From assembly GCF_003346775.1 (NCBI RefSeq), contig NZ_CP031219.1, positions 1,302,001 to 1,366,000 of the forward strand: DNA of 64,000 nucleotides, written 5' to 3'. Position 1 is the first letter of the stretch. The number at the start of each line of letters is the position of its first letter. The DNA is from Malaciobacter mytili LMG 24559 (GTDB lineage Bacteria > Campylobacterota > Campylobacteria > Campylobacterales > Arcobacteraceae). The position numbers and the translations under genes are program-made. The notes under the pieces were generated by a model. It searched no databases. It was not told the DNA's origin and saw only the letters and a list, made by a program, of their open reading frames with translations. Positions 15,445 through 24,250 of the stretch are shown in pieces.

Positions 15445-17830
15445 ATAGCTTTGAAAAGTCTATATCAAATTCATCTATTTGTTCTTCACTTAAAAACTCA
15501 TTTGCAAATTTTAAATATAGTTTTTTTTCTACAAAAAATTGCATTAATTCTTTATCTAAAGATTTATCTTTAACCATATCAGCTAATATAGCCATAGATT
15601 TGCTAAGAGTATTTCCTTTTTTATATGGTCTATCATTTGAAGTTAAAGCTTCAAAAACATCAGCAATTGCTAACATTTTATCTTCTAAACTCATAGGTAA
15701 ATCCATAATCTCTTTTGCACCATATCCTCCTCCACCAACTTTTTTATGATGACTTCCAGCAATTAAAGGTACTTTTTTTAGCTTTTTAGGAAAGGGTAGA
15801 GTATTTAACATATCATAAGTGACTACTACATGATTATTTATTATCTCTCTTTCTTCTTGTGTTAAAGTTCCTCTTTGAATATTTAGATTATAAACTTCAT
15901 CATCACTTAGTAGATTTATTTTTTGATTATTAATAGTTATTTGTCTTTTTGAAATTTGTACAACTCTTTGTTTCATCTCTTCAGTCATATAAACACCATA
16001 ATTTATTTTACAAATAAAGTTTAAATCTTCTTGAAGTTTTAAAATCTCTTTTTTTATTTTTTCTTCAAATATAATTATTTGTGAGTTATTTGCAAGTTTT
16101 TGTTTTAAAAGCTCTATTTCTAAGTCCCTTTTGGCCACTTCAATTTTTGTTTTAATTACTTCAACTCTATCATAAATTGTCTCTAATTTTGTACTTTTAT
16201 CTATAATATGTTCTGGAGTTGTTATTTTGCCAATATCATGAAGCCAAGCAGCTGTTTCTATCTCTTTTAATTGATTTATCGTATAATTTATATCTTTATA
16301 AGTAGTTGTATCTTTATTTATCTCTTCTGCAAATAATGAAGCAATATAAGCTACTTTTTTAATATGTCCACCCGTATGATAAGACTTTTCTCCCATTGCA
16401 TTTGCAATTGATTTAATAAAAGAGTTTAATAAATCTTCTAAACTTTTAATAAGTCTAGTATTTTCAATAGAAACGGCAGCTTGTGATGACATAGATTTTA
16501 TTAATTTTTCATCCTCTTTTGTAAAAGAGATTACTCTTCCTTTACTATCATGTTTATTTAAAAGTTGCAATACTCCAATAACCTCATTTTCATAGTTTGT
16601 TAAAGGTACAACTAGCATGGATTTTGTTCTATATCCTGTTTTTTCATCAAACTTTTTAGTTCCAGAAAAGTCAAATCCTTTTGCATAATAAACATCTTCA
16701 ATATTAATTAATTTATTTTCAAGTGCACATAATACTGCAACCATCTGTCTATTTGCACTATTATCTTTTTTGTATAAGGGGAGGGTTGGCCAAGTTATCT
16801 TCTCTTGAGTTCCACCCATTTTTATATTTAAAGAATCAGTTTGTACAACAGTAAAAAATAACTCTTTTTCATTTACTAAATATAAAGTTCCTCCATCAGC
16901 TTTTGAAAGATTTTTTGCAGCTAATAAAATCTTTTCCATAAGAATATTTAAATCTTTTTCATTAGTTAAAAGATTTCCAATTTCAATAAGTTGAGAAAGA
17001 TGTCCTTTTATCTCATTTTCATGTATTAAACTTGCTTGTATTGTAGATTTTTTCAAATCTATAATATCTCCATCAGCTAAAATATTACCACCATTTAAAA
17101 TATTTAATTTTAAAATTTCATCTTTTATTTCTTTTGTGTATGATGGTTTTAAGTGATTGATGAAAATAGTAATATCATCTCTTTTAAGTTTTTTTAGCTC
17201 CTCTTTTAAATCATTTGGAGTTAAGTGTTTACTATCCTTTGCTAATGTAGCAAGTCTTGAGGGAAAGGAAACATCAATTATTAAAGTTTTAATATTTTTA
17301 TTATTATTTAATTCATCCCAAATTGTATTGCATTTATAAGTATCAGAAGTAAAAAGTAAAGAGTTATTGTTTTTTGTAACAACATATCCACAACTTGAAG
17401 TAGTATGATTTGTTTTAATTGCTTTTATTTTACAATCTTCAAACTCTATTTCATCATTTGATTTTAGCTCTACAAATTTAATAGCACTATTATTTTGTCC
17501 AATTAATTCTATCTCACAAAAATCAGGCCAAATGTTCCAATTAAAAATATATTTATTTAAATGTTCAATAGTCTCTTTTAAAGCATAAACAGTTATGGGT
17601 TTTTCTCTTTTTTCAAAATAAGCATCAATTAAAAAGGGAATATCTACAATATGATCTAAATGAGAATGTGTCAAAAAAATATGGTCAATTTGTGAAGCTT
17701 TTTCTCCAATACCTTTTAAAATATTACCTGCATCTATTACAATATTTGGTGTAACTTGAATACAAGTATTATTCATATCTACACCCTTTCCTCCAAATGC
17801 ACCTAAGATTTTAATCTTATTTTGTAACAT
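15443..17830 (-). CDS. MBL (class II PDE-like) - GAF - HD-GYP phosphodiesterase
   Basis: 795 aa with three domains. Residues 1-260 form a metallo-beta-lactamase fold with HSHLDH (His55, His57, Asp59, His60), a later NHTTSSCGYV, FTSDT and FINHLKP. Together with IFNWNIWPDF this resembles class II cyclic-nucleotide phosphodiesterases. Residues 285-460 are a GAF domain. From about 470 an HD domain follows (LHDIGK) with a 130-residue coiled-coil insertion before HHKKVGGGGYG, the HD-GYP signature with Pro changed to Gly. If active, it could hydrolyse cAMP/cGMP at one end and cyclic di-GMP at the other. Ribosome binding site AAGGGAAG. It is the only gene on its transcript. Confidence 0.8.
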   Translation of the reverse strand: MLQNKIKILGAFGGKGVDMNNTCIQVTPNIVIDAGNILKGIGEKASQIDHIFLTHSHLDHIVDIPFLIDAYFEKREKPITVYALKETIEHLNKYIFNWNIWPDFCEIELIGQNNSAIKFVELKSNDEIEFEDCKIKAIKTNHTTSSCGYVVTKNNNSLLFTSDTYKCNTIWDELNNNKNIKTLIIDVSFPSRLATLAKDSKHLTPNDLKEELKKLKRDDITIFINHLKPSYTKEIKDEILKLNILNGGNILADGDIIDLKKSTIQASLIHENEIKGHLSQLIEIGNLLTNEKDLNILMEKILLAAKNLSKADGGTLYLVNEKELFFTVVQTDSLNIKMGGTQEKITWPTLPLYKKDNSANRQMVAVLCALENKLINIEDVYYAKGFDFSGTKKFDEKTGYRTKSMLVVPLTNYENEVIGVLQLLNKHDSKGRVISFTKEDEKLIKSMSSQAAVSIENTRLIKSLEDLLNSFIKSIANAMGEKSYHTGGHIKKVAYIASLFAEEINKDTTTYKDINYTINQLKEIETAAWLHDIGKITTPEHIIDKSTKLETIYDRVEVIKTKIEVAKRDLEIELLKQKLANNSQIIIFEEKIKKEILKLQEDLNFICKINYGVYMTEEMKQRVVQISKRQITINNQKINLLSDDEVYNLNIQRGTLTQEEREIINNHVVVTYDMLNTLPFPKKLKKVPLIAGSHHKKVGGGGYGAKEIMDLPMSLEDKMLAIADVFEALTSNDRPYKKGNTLSKSMAILADMVKDKSLDKELMQFFVEKKLYLKFANEFLSEEQIDEFDIDFSKL

Positions 17831-18040
17831 AACTTCCCTTGCTTATTTAATTATAAAATTATATCTAAAATTAAATGATACTTTATTTTTTTTATAAAAT
17901 TAAATTTAGTAAAAATATAGAAAAAACAATATTTTAAATATCCCAATAATATAGTTTTATAGAGAGATAAAATATATACAAAGTGTATGAAAATTAGTTT
18001 TTTTATACAATCTGTTATTAAGAAAAGTAGATTAAATGTA

Positions 18041-18076
18041 TTTAAGAAAAATAGTCTAAATTCTATTTTTCTTAAA
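18041..18076 (-). terminator. Terminator of the second AEC transporter
   Basis: 14-bp perfect inverted repeat (TTTAAGAAAAATAG / CTATTTTTCTTAAA) with an 8-nt loop, lying 10 bp downstream of the AEC stop codon. The 255-bp gap to the MBL-GAF-HD-GYP gene otherwise holds only AT-rich sequence. Confidence 0.7.
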
Positions 18077-18085
18077 AAATTGTTT

Positions 18086-19009
18086 TTAAAGGTTATAAAT
18101 ATATAGCATAAAAGGTATATAAAATAGTGAGATTAAAGTTGAAATAAATACTGCAATAGATATTTTTTCTGGTTTAACATTTAAAATAGTTGCAACTGTT
18201 ACGGTATTTCCTGCAAGAGGAACAATTGAAAAAATAAACATAATTATATACAATTCTTTATCTAAAAAATTTAGAAAAAATTTATCAAAAAGTATAAAAG
18301 CATAGATTAAAAATGGCCATATTATAAATTTTACAAATAAAGCTAAAAAGATAAATTTTTTATCAAAACCGCCACTACTTTTTAGTTTTTCCATACCCAT
18401 TCCAAGTAGCATCATACCTAAAATTGCATAGGCTCCTTTTAAGTATATGGTATAATCTTTAAAAATTTCTGGCATTTTTATATCAAATAAATTTAAAGTA
18501 ATTCCTAAAATAAAAGCATATAAAATTGGAAGTTTTAGAAGTTTTATTAAGCTTTCTTTTGCTGTAAAGTTTCCTTTTGCTGTAATATAATATCCAATTG
18601 AATTTTGATATAAAAGTGAAGCTAATACAGTAAAGATGAAAATATCTACAAGCTTTGGTTCTAAAAACATAATAGCAATTGGTATTCCAATATTTCCAGT
18701 ATTTCCTGTTGCTACACTAAAAGCTAAAAGATTTGCAGTATTATCTTTATATATTTTTTTAAATAAAGCCAAACAAACAAAGGCTATTAGTGTACTTAAT
18801 AAAAAGAAAAATATTGGCAAAAATAAAACTGAAGTTTGAAGTTTTATATTTATAGTTGCATTAAATACTACAAGTGGTCCTAAAATAAATAATAATATCT
18901 TTGCAACTGTATCTTTATTACATTGCAAAAATAGTGTACTAATAAAGCCTAAAATAATACTAAAATAAAAAGGTATTATTTTAGCAAGTAGAGTAAAAAA
19001 TATACTCAT
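18086..19009 (-). CDS. AEC-family transporter (second copy)
   Basis: 307 aa, ten predicted membrane segments. SVATGNTGNIGIPIAIMFL is the conserved AEC motif in the crossover region, and IVPLAGNTVTVATIL the equivalent in the second half. Likely carries small organic anions. It is divergent in sequence from the AEC transporter at 11.5-12.4 kb, so the two are not a recent duplication. It lies 47 bp downstream of the UbiB-like kinase gene on the same strand. Confidence 0.82.
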   Translation of the reverse strand: MSIFFTLLAKIIPFYFSIILGFISTLFLQCNKDTVAKILLFILGPLVVFNATINIKLQTSVLFLPIFFFLLSTLIAFVCLALFKKIYKDNTANLLAFSVATGNTGNIGIPIAIMFLEPKLVDIFIFTVLASLLYQNSIGYYITAKGNFTAKESLIKLLKLPILYAFILGITLNLFDIKMPEIFKDYTIYLKGAYAILGMMLLGMGMEKLKSSGGFDKKFIFLALFVKFIIWPFLIYAFILFDKFFLNFLDKELYIIMFIFSIVPLAGNTVTVATILNVKPEKISIAVFISTLISLFYIPFMLYIYNL

Positions 19010-19056
19010 TTTATCCCTTTTTTTTAATTAAGAAATAATTTTAGCAAAATAATTAG

Positions 19057-20610
19057 TTATTTAAATAAAAGTTTTACAATAGCCAAAATAAATAAAGTAA
19101 TTGAAATTTCTTGATAATCTTTATTTATTAAAAGTATAAAAATTGAAGATAAAATCATAATTAAAGATGAAAAATAACTACTTAAATACTCTTTAATTTC
19201 TTTTTTTAGATATTCAAGTTGCATTTTATTTACTTCAACTTTTAATTCTCCTTCACTAGCTTGTTTTAAAGTAGATTTAAAATCTTTAATTGTAAAAGGA
19301 ATATCTTTTAATTCTTCAATTATTGTTTCAATTATAGATTCTTTTGCACCTAATGCTTTGGGAAGATTTTTTTGTAAAATTGGTAAAATATCTTTGATGC
19401 CATTAAAATTTTCTATATAAGTAGTACCTAAACCTTCTATAATCGCACTTACTCTTAAAATATAAATAGCATCACTTGGCAATTTAAATGGTAAGTTTCT
19501 TGTGCTTTCAAGGACTTCAAAAGCAAGTTTTTGCATTGATTCACTATTCAAATTGTTATTTGAAAAAATTTCAAACATTTTACTTGTAAATTCAGCAAGC
19601 TGTATAGTAGGTGCTTCATAAGCAATAGTTCCTAATCTTTTACTTGCACTTATATATAATTCGTAATCTTGTTCATTTGCTGCTTTTATAAGTTCAATTA
19701 TTGCTATTCTCGTATTATTTGGCACACTTTTTACCATACCAAAATCCAATAATATAATTTGTGCATCAGTAGTTACAAGTAAATTTCCAGGATGTGGATC
19801 AGCATGAAAATAACCTTTAACTAGCATTTGAGTAGTATAAAAATCTACTAAAGTTGAGATAATTTTATTAAAATCAATTTTATTTTTTAGTATAGATTCT
19901 TTATCATCAAATCTAAATCCCTCTTCAAAACTCATAACTAAAGCATCATCACTACAATATTTAATATACGGCTTTGGGAATTTTATTTGTAAATCTTTAT
20001 AAGTATTTGAGAATTTTATTAAATTTTGTAGTTCAACATTTAAACTAACTTCTTGAATAATCATAGATGAAAATTCTGAAATAACTGCTTCAATTGAATT
20101 TTTTGTATAATATGAAAAAAGAGGTTTAAATAAAAAATTAAATAAATTAATAATTCTAATATCTGCAAGAACTCTTTTTTTTATTCCTTCTCTTCTAAGT
20201 TTAACTGCAACTTTTTCTTTTGAATTTAAATATGCAATATGAACTTGACCGATTGAAGCAGAAGCTATAGGCACTTTATCAAAAGAGTGAAAATCATGGG
20301 ATTTAAAAGCTCTTTTAAATACTTTATCAAAGTCTTCTTGTGACATACCAGGTAATTTGTCATGTAATTGTTTTAATTCAATTAAATATTCTTCATTGAA
20401 AAAATCAGCTCTTGTTGCTAAAACTTGAGCTAACTTAATAAAACTTGCACCTAAATCAATTATAGTATTTTTTAAAGCTTTAGGAGAAAGAGGTTTTAGT
20501 CCTAAAAAGTTTTTTTTCTTTTTAATAACTAGGTAGATAGTTAATAAAAATCTAAAAACTTTATAAATTCTTTTTACAGAATAAAGATTTAAAGTATTAA
20601 AAAGTTTTAT
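19057..20610 (-). CDS. UbiB/ABC1 atypical kinase-like protein with an apparent ATA start
   Basis: 517 aa. ABC1/UbiB family proteins support quinone synthesis or lipid homeostasis. The kinase region has ASASIGQVH (Ala-rich loop), KVAVKLRREG (Lys), DPHPGNLLV and LLDFGMV, and C-terminal helices enter the membrane. The first in-frame ATG, at 20346 (residue 89), would remove GASFIKLAQVLATRADF, the KxGQ-type motif (KLAQ at residues 59-62). Homology continues back to 20610. No ATG, GTG or TTG exists in those 88 codons, but ATA at 20610-20608 has AAAGGA six bases upstream and overlaps the phasin-like stop as ATAA. Confidence 0.82.
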   Translation of the reverse strand: MKLFNTLNLYSVKRIYKVFRFLLTIYLVIKKKKNFLGLKPLSPKALKNTIIDLGASFIKLAQVLATRADFFNEEYLIELKQLHDKLPGMSQEDFDKVFKRAFKSHDFHSFDKVPIASASIGQVHIAYLNSKEKVAVKLRREGIKKRVLADIRIINLFNFLFKPLFSYYTKNSIEAVISEFSSMIIQEVSLNVELQNLIKFSNTYKDLQIKFPKPYIKYCSDDALVMSFEEGFRFDDKESILKNKIDFNKIISTLVDFYTTQMLVKGYFHADPHPGNLLVTTDAQIILLDFGMVKSVPNNTRIAIIELIKAANEQDYELYISASKRLGTIAYEAPTIQLAEFTSKMFEIFSNNNLNSESMQKLAFEVLESTRNLPFKLPSDAIYILRVSAIIEGLGTTYIENFNGIKDILPILQKNLPKALGAKESIIETIIEELKDIPFTIKDFKSTLKQASEGELKVEVNKMQLEYLKKEIKEYLSSYFSSLIMILSSIFILLINKDYQEISITLFILAIVKLLFK

Positions 20611-20870
20611 TTTAATTCCTTTTTAAATTTTTCTAAATCTTCTTTAGTGGCAAGACCTAATTCTTTTATTATTTCTTTTAAAGAGTTTTTTAAATCTTCT
20701 TTAAATTTTTCATCTTGTGCTTTCCCTTTTTTTTCTAAAGAATCTATAAAGGTTTTTATATCTGAAGAATTAAGTTTTCCTTTTTCTTCAAGTATTTTTA
20801 ATTCCTCTTCTATTTTATCTTTTATTAGAGAAGTTGCCCCTAAACTAGTATAAATAAGCTCTTTTAACAT
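20607..20870 (-). CDS. Phasin-like small coiled-coil protein
   Basis: 87 aa, all helical and Lys/Glu-rich. The opening LKELIYTSLGATSLIKDKIEEEL and the tail EDLEKFKKEL match the short phasin/PhaI-like proteins that often sit next to UbiB-family genes. A coiled-coil partner or membrane-surface protein is more likely than a polyhydroxyalkanoate granule protein, since no PHA gene is present. Its stop overlaps the proposed ATA start of the UbiB-like gene. Confidence 0.65.
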   Translation of the reverse strand: MLKELIYTSLGATSLIKDKIEEELKILEEKGKLNSSDIKTFIDSLEKKGKAQDEKFKEDLKNSLKEIIKELGLATKEDLEKFKKELK

Positions 20871-20938
20871 TTTTTAGCCTTTTTATTTAAATCTTATCAA
20901 AAAAGAATAGATGTTAATAGTAGTAATTTGTTAATTTA

Positions 20939-21223
20939 TCACCAAGGACCTTGGAATCTTGTAGGTTTATGATAAAGTTTCAATTTATGCTTAGTAGCTT
21001 TATTTTGTACTCTTTTTCTCCATCTATTATAAGCTTTTTTACTTATTAGTTCTCTCATTTTATTTTTTACTTGATTTTCTGTTAAACCATATTGTAAATA
21101 AATTGCATCAAAAGTTGTTCTATCTTGCCAAGCCATTTGTATTAAGCGGTTTAAATCATACTCTTTCATATTTGGGTCAAGTTCTTTTTTCTTATTTGAT
21201 TTTTTCATTTTTTTTAAATACAT
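20939..21223 (-). CDS. DUF2805 (TIGR03643) family protein
   Basis: 94 aa, basic. MKEYDLNRLIQMAWQDRTTF, then YGLTENQVKNKMRELI (helix-turn-helix-like) and the C-terminal KLYHKPTRFQGPW are characteristic of TIGR03643. The family is uncharacterised and is frequently found beside cryptochrome/photolyase-related genes; one such gene lies 3 kb away here. Probably nucleic-acid binding (inference). The ribosome binding site is AAGAAG. The start at 21223 could alternatively be the internal ATG six codons later. Confidence 0.75.
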   Translation of the reverse strand: MYLKKMKKSNKKKELDPNMKEYDLNRLIQMAWQDRTTFDAIYLQYGLTENQVKNKMRELISKKAYNRWRKRVQNKATKHKLKLYHKPTRFQGPW

Positions 21224-21288
21224 TTTTACTTCTTATATGGGTTAAATTATTTATTAGGTATTGAATTTTTAAGTGTTTTAATAAATCA

Positions 21289-21310
21289 TAGGCAAAAAGT
21301 TTTTTGCCTA
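21289..21310 (-). terminator. Terminator after the two tiny membrane ORFs
   Basis: 10-bp perfect inverted repeat (TAGGCAAAAA / TTTTTGCCTA) with a GT loop. It begins inside the stop codon of the second small ORF. The minus-strand continuation is moderately T-rich. Confidence 0.6.
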
Positions 21311-21388
21311 AGGTAATAAAAACAGTACATTAAAATGAACCGTAAACCAAGTTAAACTAATAAAAAAAATAGTAATGATATTTTCCAT
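21308..21388 (-). CDS. Tiny membrane peptide (26 aa), second of a pair
   Basis: Starts MENIITIFFI. It has a central hydrophobic helix with Trp, Thr and His, and ends in FLLP before TAG. The ATG is preceded by TAGGAGAGAGTAAAA, a strong ribosome binding site. It lies 32 bp downstream of a sibling that also begins MEN. Tiny single-helix proteins of this kind often serve as subunits of membrane oxidases or pumps (CydX, KdpF, CcoQ). No such partner genes are adjacent, so function is unknown. Confidence 0.55.
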   Translation of the reverse strand: MENIITIFFISLTWFTVHFNVLFLLP

Positions 21389-21420
21389 TTTTACTCTCTC
21401 CTATAATACATAAGACAAGG

Positions 21421-21510
21421 CTATTTTTTTAAATAAAATATTGAAGAAATAGCACTTATTGTTATTCCAGAAGCAAGTATAAAAAACACATTAAGTAATA
21501 AATTTTCCAT
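21421..21510 (-). CDS. Tiny membrane peptide (29 aa), first of a pair
   Basis: Starts MENLLLNVFF, continues as one hydrophobic helix with small residues (LASGITISAISS) and ends in YLKK, TAG. The ribosome binding site is AAGGAG, 6-7 nt before the ATG. It is followed by a second ORF with the same first three residues and its own strong ribosome binding site, then by a palindromic terminator. The coherent arrangement (two ribosome binding sites, hydrophobic products, a terminator) argues for real genes. Function unknown. Confidence 0.55.
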   Translation of the reverse strand: MENLLLNVFFILASGITISAISSIFYLKK

Positions 21511-21604
21511 AATTCACTCCTTGTTTGATATAATATTATTTTATTAAATTTTGATGTCAATTTGTATATATATTTTGTTAATTAAAATAAAAAGGTGTCA
21601 TAAT

Positions 21605-22249
21605 ATGGAAAAAGTTAATAATAAATTATTTTACAATACAAATTTTGAAAATAAAAATTATGTAGAAAATAATATGAATATGTCCTTTAAACAAGAAGTC
21701 TTAAAAACTTATAATAAAGATGAAGAATATTTTGAAATAAGTTTTAAAAATATTAACAATATGGCATTTAGTGAAATATCGACACTATTTAAAAATAATG
21801 AAGAGAGTCAAAAAATATATAATTTAAAACTTGCAACAATGTTTAGTAATAATATTAATCTTTCAAAAGCACTATATGATACAGTATTAGAAAAACCTTT
21901 TAATAGCGGGTATGAATATATGTTTAGAAAGTATGAAGATAAATCAATATTTTTAAATAGCAATAAAAATTCTTTATCAAAACTATTTGAAGAGTCTGTT
22001 TTATATAATAGTTCTTCTTTAAATACAGCCCAAAAAATTCCTCAGCAAAAATTAGATGAAATTCTAAGTGTTGTTAATTCTTTTAATTTTATAACAGCTT
22101 TAAGTGGCTCTTATAAGGATTTATATAATAAAAATAAAGATAATAAGTATGCGATTTTTTATAAAAACTACAATTTAGAGTATTTAGAACTAATGCAAAA
22201 GTTTCAAAGGTATGAACAAGAAACTAAAATCTTATTAAATCAATTTTGA
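21605..22249 (+). CDS. Uncharacterised protein (214 aa)
   Basis: I do not recognise it. The start at 21605 (MEKVNNKLFYN) has AAAAAGGTG upstream; an ATG further upstream would add a hydrophobic 18-residue run with no ribosome binding site. The protein is Asn-, Lys- and Ser-rich with no signal peptide or transmembrane helix. FKNINNMAFSEISTLF and DEILSVVNSFNFI are amphipathic. It looks like a small cytoplasmic or appendage-related helical protein. Its last 10 bases overlap the convergent TIGR03915 gene. Confidence 0.6.
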   Translation: MEKVNNKLFYNTNFENKNYVENNMNMSFKQEVLKTYNKDEEYFEISFKNINNMAFSEISTLFKNNEESQKIYNLKLATMFSNNINLSKALYDTVLEKPFNSGYEYMFRKYEDKSIFLNSNKNSLSKLFEESVLYNSSSLNTAQKIPQQKLDEILSVVNSFNFITALSGSYKDLYNKNKDNKYAIFYKNYNLEYLELMQKFQRYEQETKILLNQF

Positions 22250-22971
22250 AACTCTGTCATATAAGTTCTATATAAAAGAGGAACAAGGTTTTTTTGGCAT
22301 TTTTCATTTTTCCTTGATTCAATACTTACTGCACTAAAAAAGCTATTCCAAAGTTTTTTAAATCTTTCTTCTTCTTTTGATAAAATTGGCTCTTCAAAAG
22401 AAACAATATTTTCCATAAAGTTTTTCTTTTCTTTTCTTATAAAGGCTATTTTTCTATTTATATCATGGATAATAAAATTTTGATTATTTAGCCTTTTACT
22501 AAAATGCTTACCTAAAAAATAAACTAAATTAAATTTATTTTCTAGTTTTGCATATAAAGTTTTATCTTCTAACTCTTCAAACCTTAAAAATCCTGTCATT
22601 TTATGATTTACTCGAAATAACTCTTTTTCTAGATTTTGAATATAAAAAACAAAGCTATTATTTATATTTGATAACTCTTTTATATCTTTAAAACCTAAGA
22701 TTATAAAATATAAAAGATTTAATTCAAACTCTATTGTATCACACATAAAAATATTTAAAATTGTTTGAAAACTATTTTTTGGAAACCTAGTTTTTAAGGC
22801 ATTTAATACTTTTAAAGCTTTTTCTTCATTTGTTATTATTTGTTTATACTCTTCTAAAAGAAGTTGTGAAGGTAACTGTTTTAAAATAGTATTTACATTG
22901 ATTTTTTCATAATATACATCATAAACTAAAGTTAAAAAACCTTCAAAGCTTTTATCATAAACAAGTATCAT
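22240..22971 (-). CDS. TIGR03915 family (DUF4130) putative DNA-metabolism protein
   Basis: 243 aa. Opening VYDKSFEGFLTLVYDVY and the central 'HKMTGFLRFEELEDKTLYA' segment are signatures of the SAM-and-partner-type family TIGR03915. It is always paired with the radical SAM protein encoded just upstream. The two genes overlap by 4 bp (ATGA), consistent with coupled translation. The pair is predicted to act in DNA modification or repair. Ribosome binding site GGAGAG. Confidence 0.85.
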   Translation of the reverse strand: MILVYDKSFEGFLTLVYDVYYEKINVNTILKQLPSQLLLEEYKQIITNEEKALKVLNALKTRFPKNSFQTILNIFMCDTIEFELNLLYFIILGFKDIKELSNINNSFVFYIQNLEKELFRVNHKMTGFLRFEELEDKTLYAKLENKFNLVYFLGKHFSKRLNNQNFIIHDINRKIAFIRKEKKNFMENIVSFEEPILSKEEERFKKLWNSFFSAVSIESRKNEKCQKNLVPLLYRTYMTEFQN

Positions 22972-24209
22972 ATCTCTCCTATTATTGTACTATAATCCAT
23001 ATCAAATAAAGAAGGCTGTATTATTTTCTTTTTGGGTGGTTGAATAATTGCTTGTTTAATATTATCTTTATAAAAAGCAATTTTGCTATGATATTTCCCT
23101 TTACAAGTTATAAAATATTGAGCTTTTTTAAGAGAAATTTTTAGTTTTTTTAAATCTTCAAAGTCTAAACTTTTAAATTTTCTTGCCTTTAATATTTTAA
23201 AAACACCCCGTACTCCAATACCTGGAATTCTTAAAAGTTCTTCTTTACTCACTTTATTTATCTCCATTGGAAAGTATTGTAAATTCTGTAAAGCCCAAAA
23301 AGTTTTTGGATCAACTTCTTCATCAAGGTTAGGAAACTCATCATTTACAATTTCATCATATTTAAAATCATAAAATCTAAGTAGCCAATCAGCTTGATAT
23401 AATCTATGTTCTCTTAAAAGAGGTGGTTTATTTATAAGAGAGGGAAGATTTTTATCATCATTTACAGGAATATAAGCACTATAATAAACTCTTTTTAATA
23501 AAGCTTTGTCATATAAAACAGAACTTAGTTTTAAAATATCTTTATCACTTTCAGGAGTTGCCCCAACTATTAGCTGTGTACTCATACCTATTGGTTTAAT
23601 ATCTTTTTGCAAACTTATATCTCTTGCATACTTTAAAGGTTGTAAAACCTTTTCTTTACTTTTATTTGGTGCTAAAAGTTTTAGGGATTTATCACTTGGT
23701 AATTCTATATTTGAACTTACTCGATTAGCTAAATTAACCACTTGTTCTATTAATCTTTCATCAGCTCCAGGGATTAGTTTTACATGAATATATCCATTGA
23801 AAAAATATTCTTGTCTTAATATTTTTAAAGTTCTTAATATTAAAAGCATAGTATGGTCTTCATTTTCTATAATTCCAGAACTTAAAAAAAGACCTTCAAT
23901 ATAATTTCTTTTATAAAAATTTATAGTAATATCTGCAAGTTGCCTAGGGGAAAATGCAGCTCTTTTTATATCATTGCTTTTTCTATTAATACAATAAGCA
24001 CAATCATATATACAAAAGTTTGTAAGTAAAACTTTTAAAAGTGAAACACATCTTCCATCAGCTGTAAAAGTATGACATATACCACTATTGTGTGTTGCTC
24101 CTAGTTGTCCAGTTTTATAGTTGTTCTCACTTCCACTAGAACTGCATGAAACATCATATTTTGCACTATCAGCAAGTATTTGCATCTTTTCATATATATC
24201 TTTTTTCAT
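22968..24209 (-). CDS. Radical SAM putative DNA modification/repair protein (TIGR03916)
   Basis: 413 aa. The radical SAM cluster motif is Cys66-x3-Cys70-x2-Cys73 (NFCIYDCAYCINR). Near the C-terminus LLRIPGIGVRGVFKILKAR is a helix-hairpin-helix that binds nucleic acid, followed by ITCKGKYHSKIAFYKD. This architecture identifies the partner of the TIGR03915 protein. The biochemical reaction is not known. It lies 41 nt downstream of the photolyase-related gene on the same strand, so the three form a likely DNA-repair operon. Confidence 0.87.
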   Translation of the reverse strand: MKKDIYEKMQILADSAKYDVSCSSSGSENNYKTGQLGATHNSGICHTFTADGRCVSLLKVLLTNFCIYDCAYCINRKSNDIKRAAFSPRQLADITINFYKRNYIEGLFLSSGIIENEDHTMLLILRTLKILRQEYFFNGYIHVKLIPGADERLIEQVVNLANRVSSNIELPSDKSLKLLAPNKSKEKVLQPLKYARDISLQKDIKPIGMSTQLIVGATPESDKDILKLSSVLYDKALLKRVYYSAYIPVNDDKNLPSLINKPPLLREHRLYQADWLLRFYDFKYDEIVNDEFPNLDEEVDPKTFWALQNLQYFPMEINKVSKEELLRIPGIGVRGVFKILKARKFKSLDFEDLKKLKISLKKAQYFITCKGKYHSKIAFYKDNIKQAIIQPPKKKIIQPSLFDMDYSTIIGEI

Positions 24210-24250
24210 TTTAGTATTTTATAAAAATTTTTTTATTAATTTTAAAAATC

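Noticed and set aside
11461-19009. Two AEC transporters as a recent duplication
   Set aside because: Beyond fold-level motifs the sequences differ throughout; they look like old paralogues.
21551-21604. Extra hydrophobic N-terminus for the 214-aa protein at 21605
   Set aside because: The upstream ATG has no ribosome binding site and would give a short odd hydrophobic run; the internal ATG has AAAAAGGTG.
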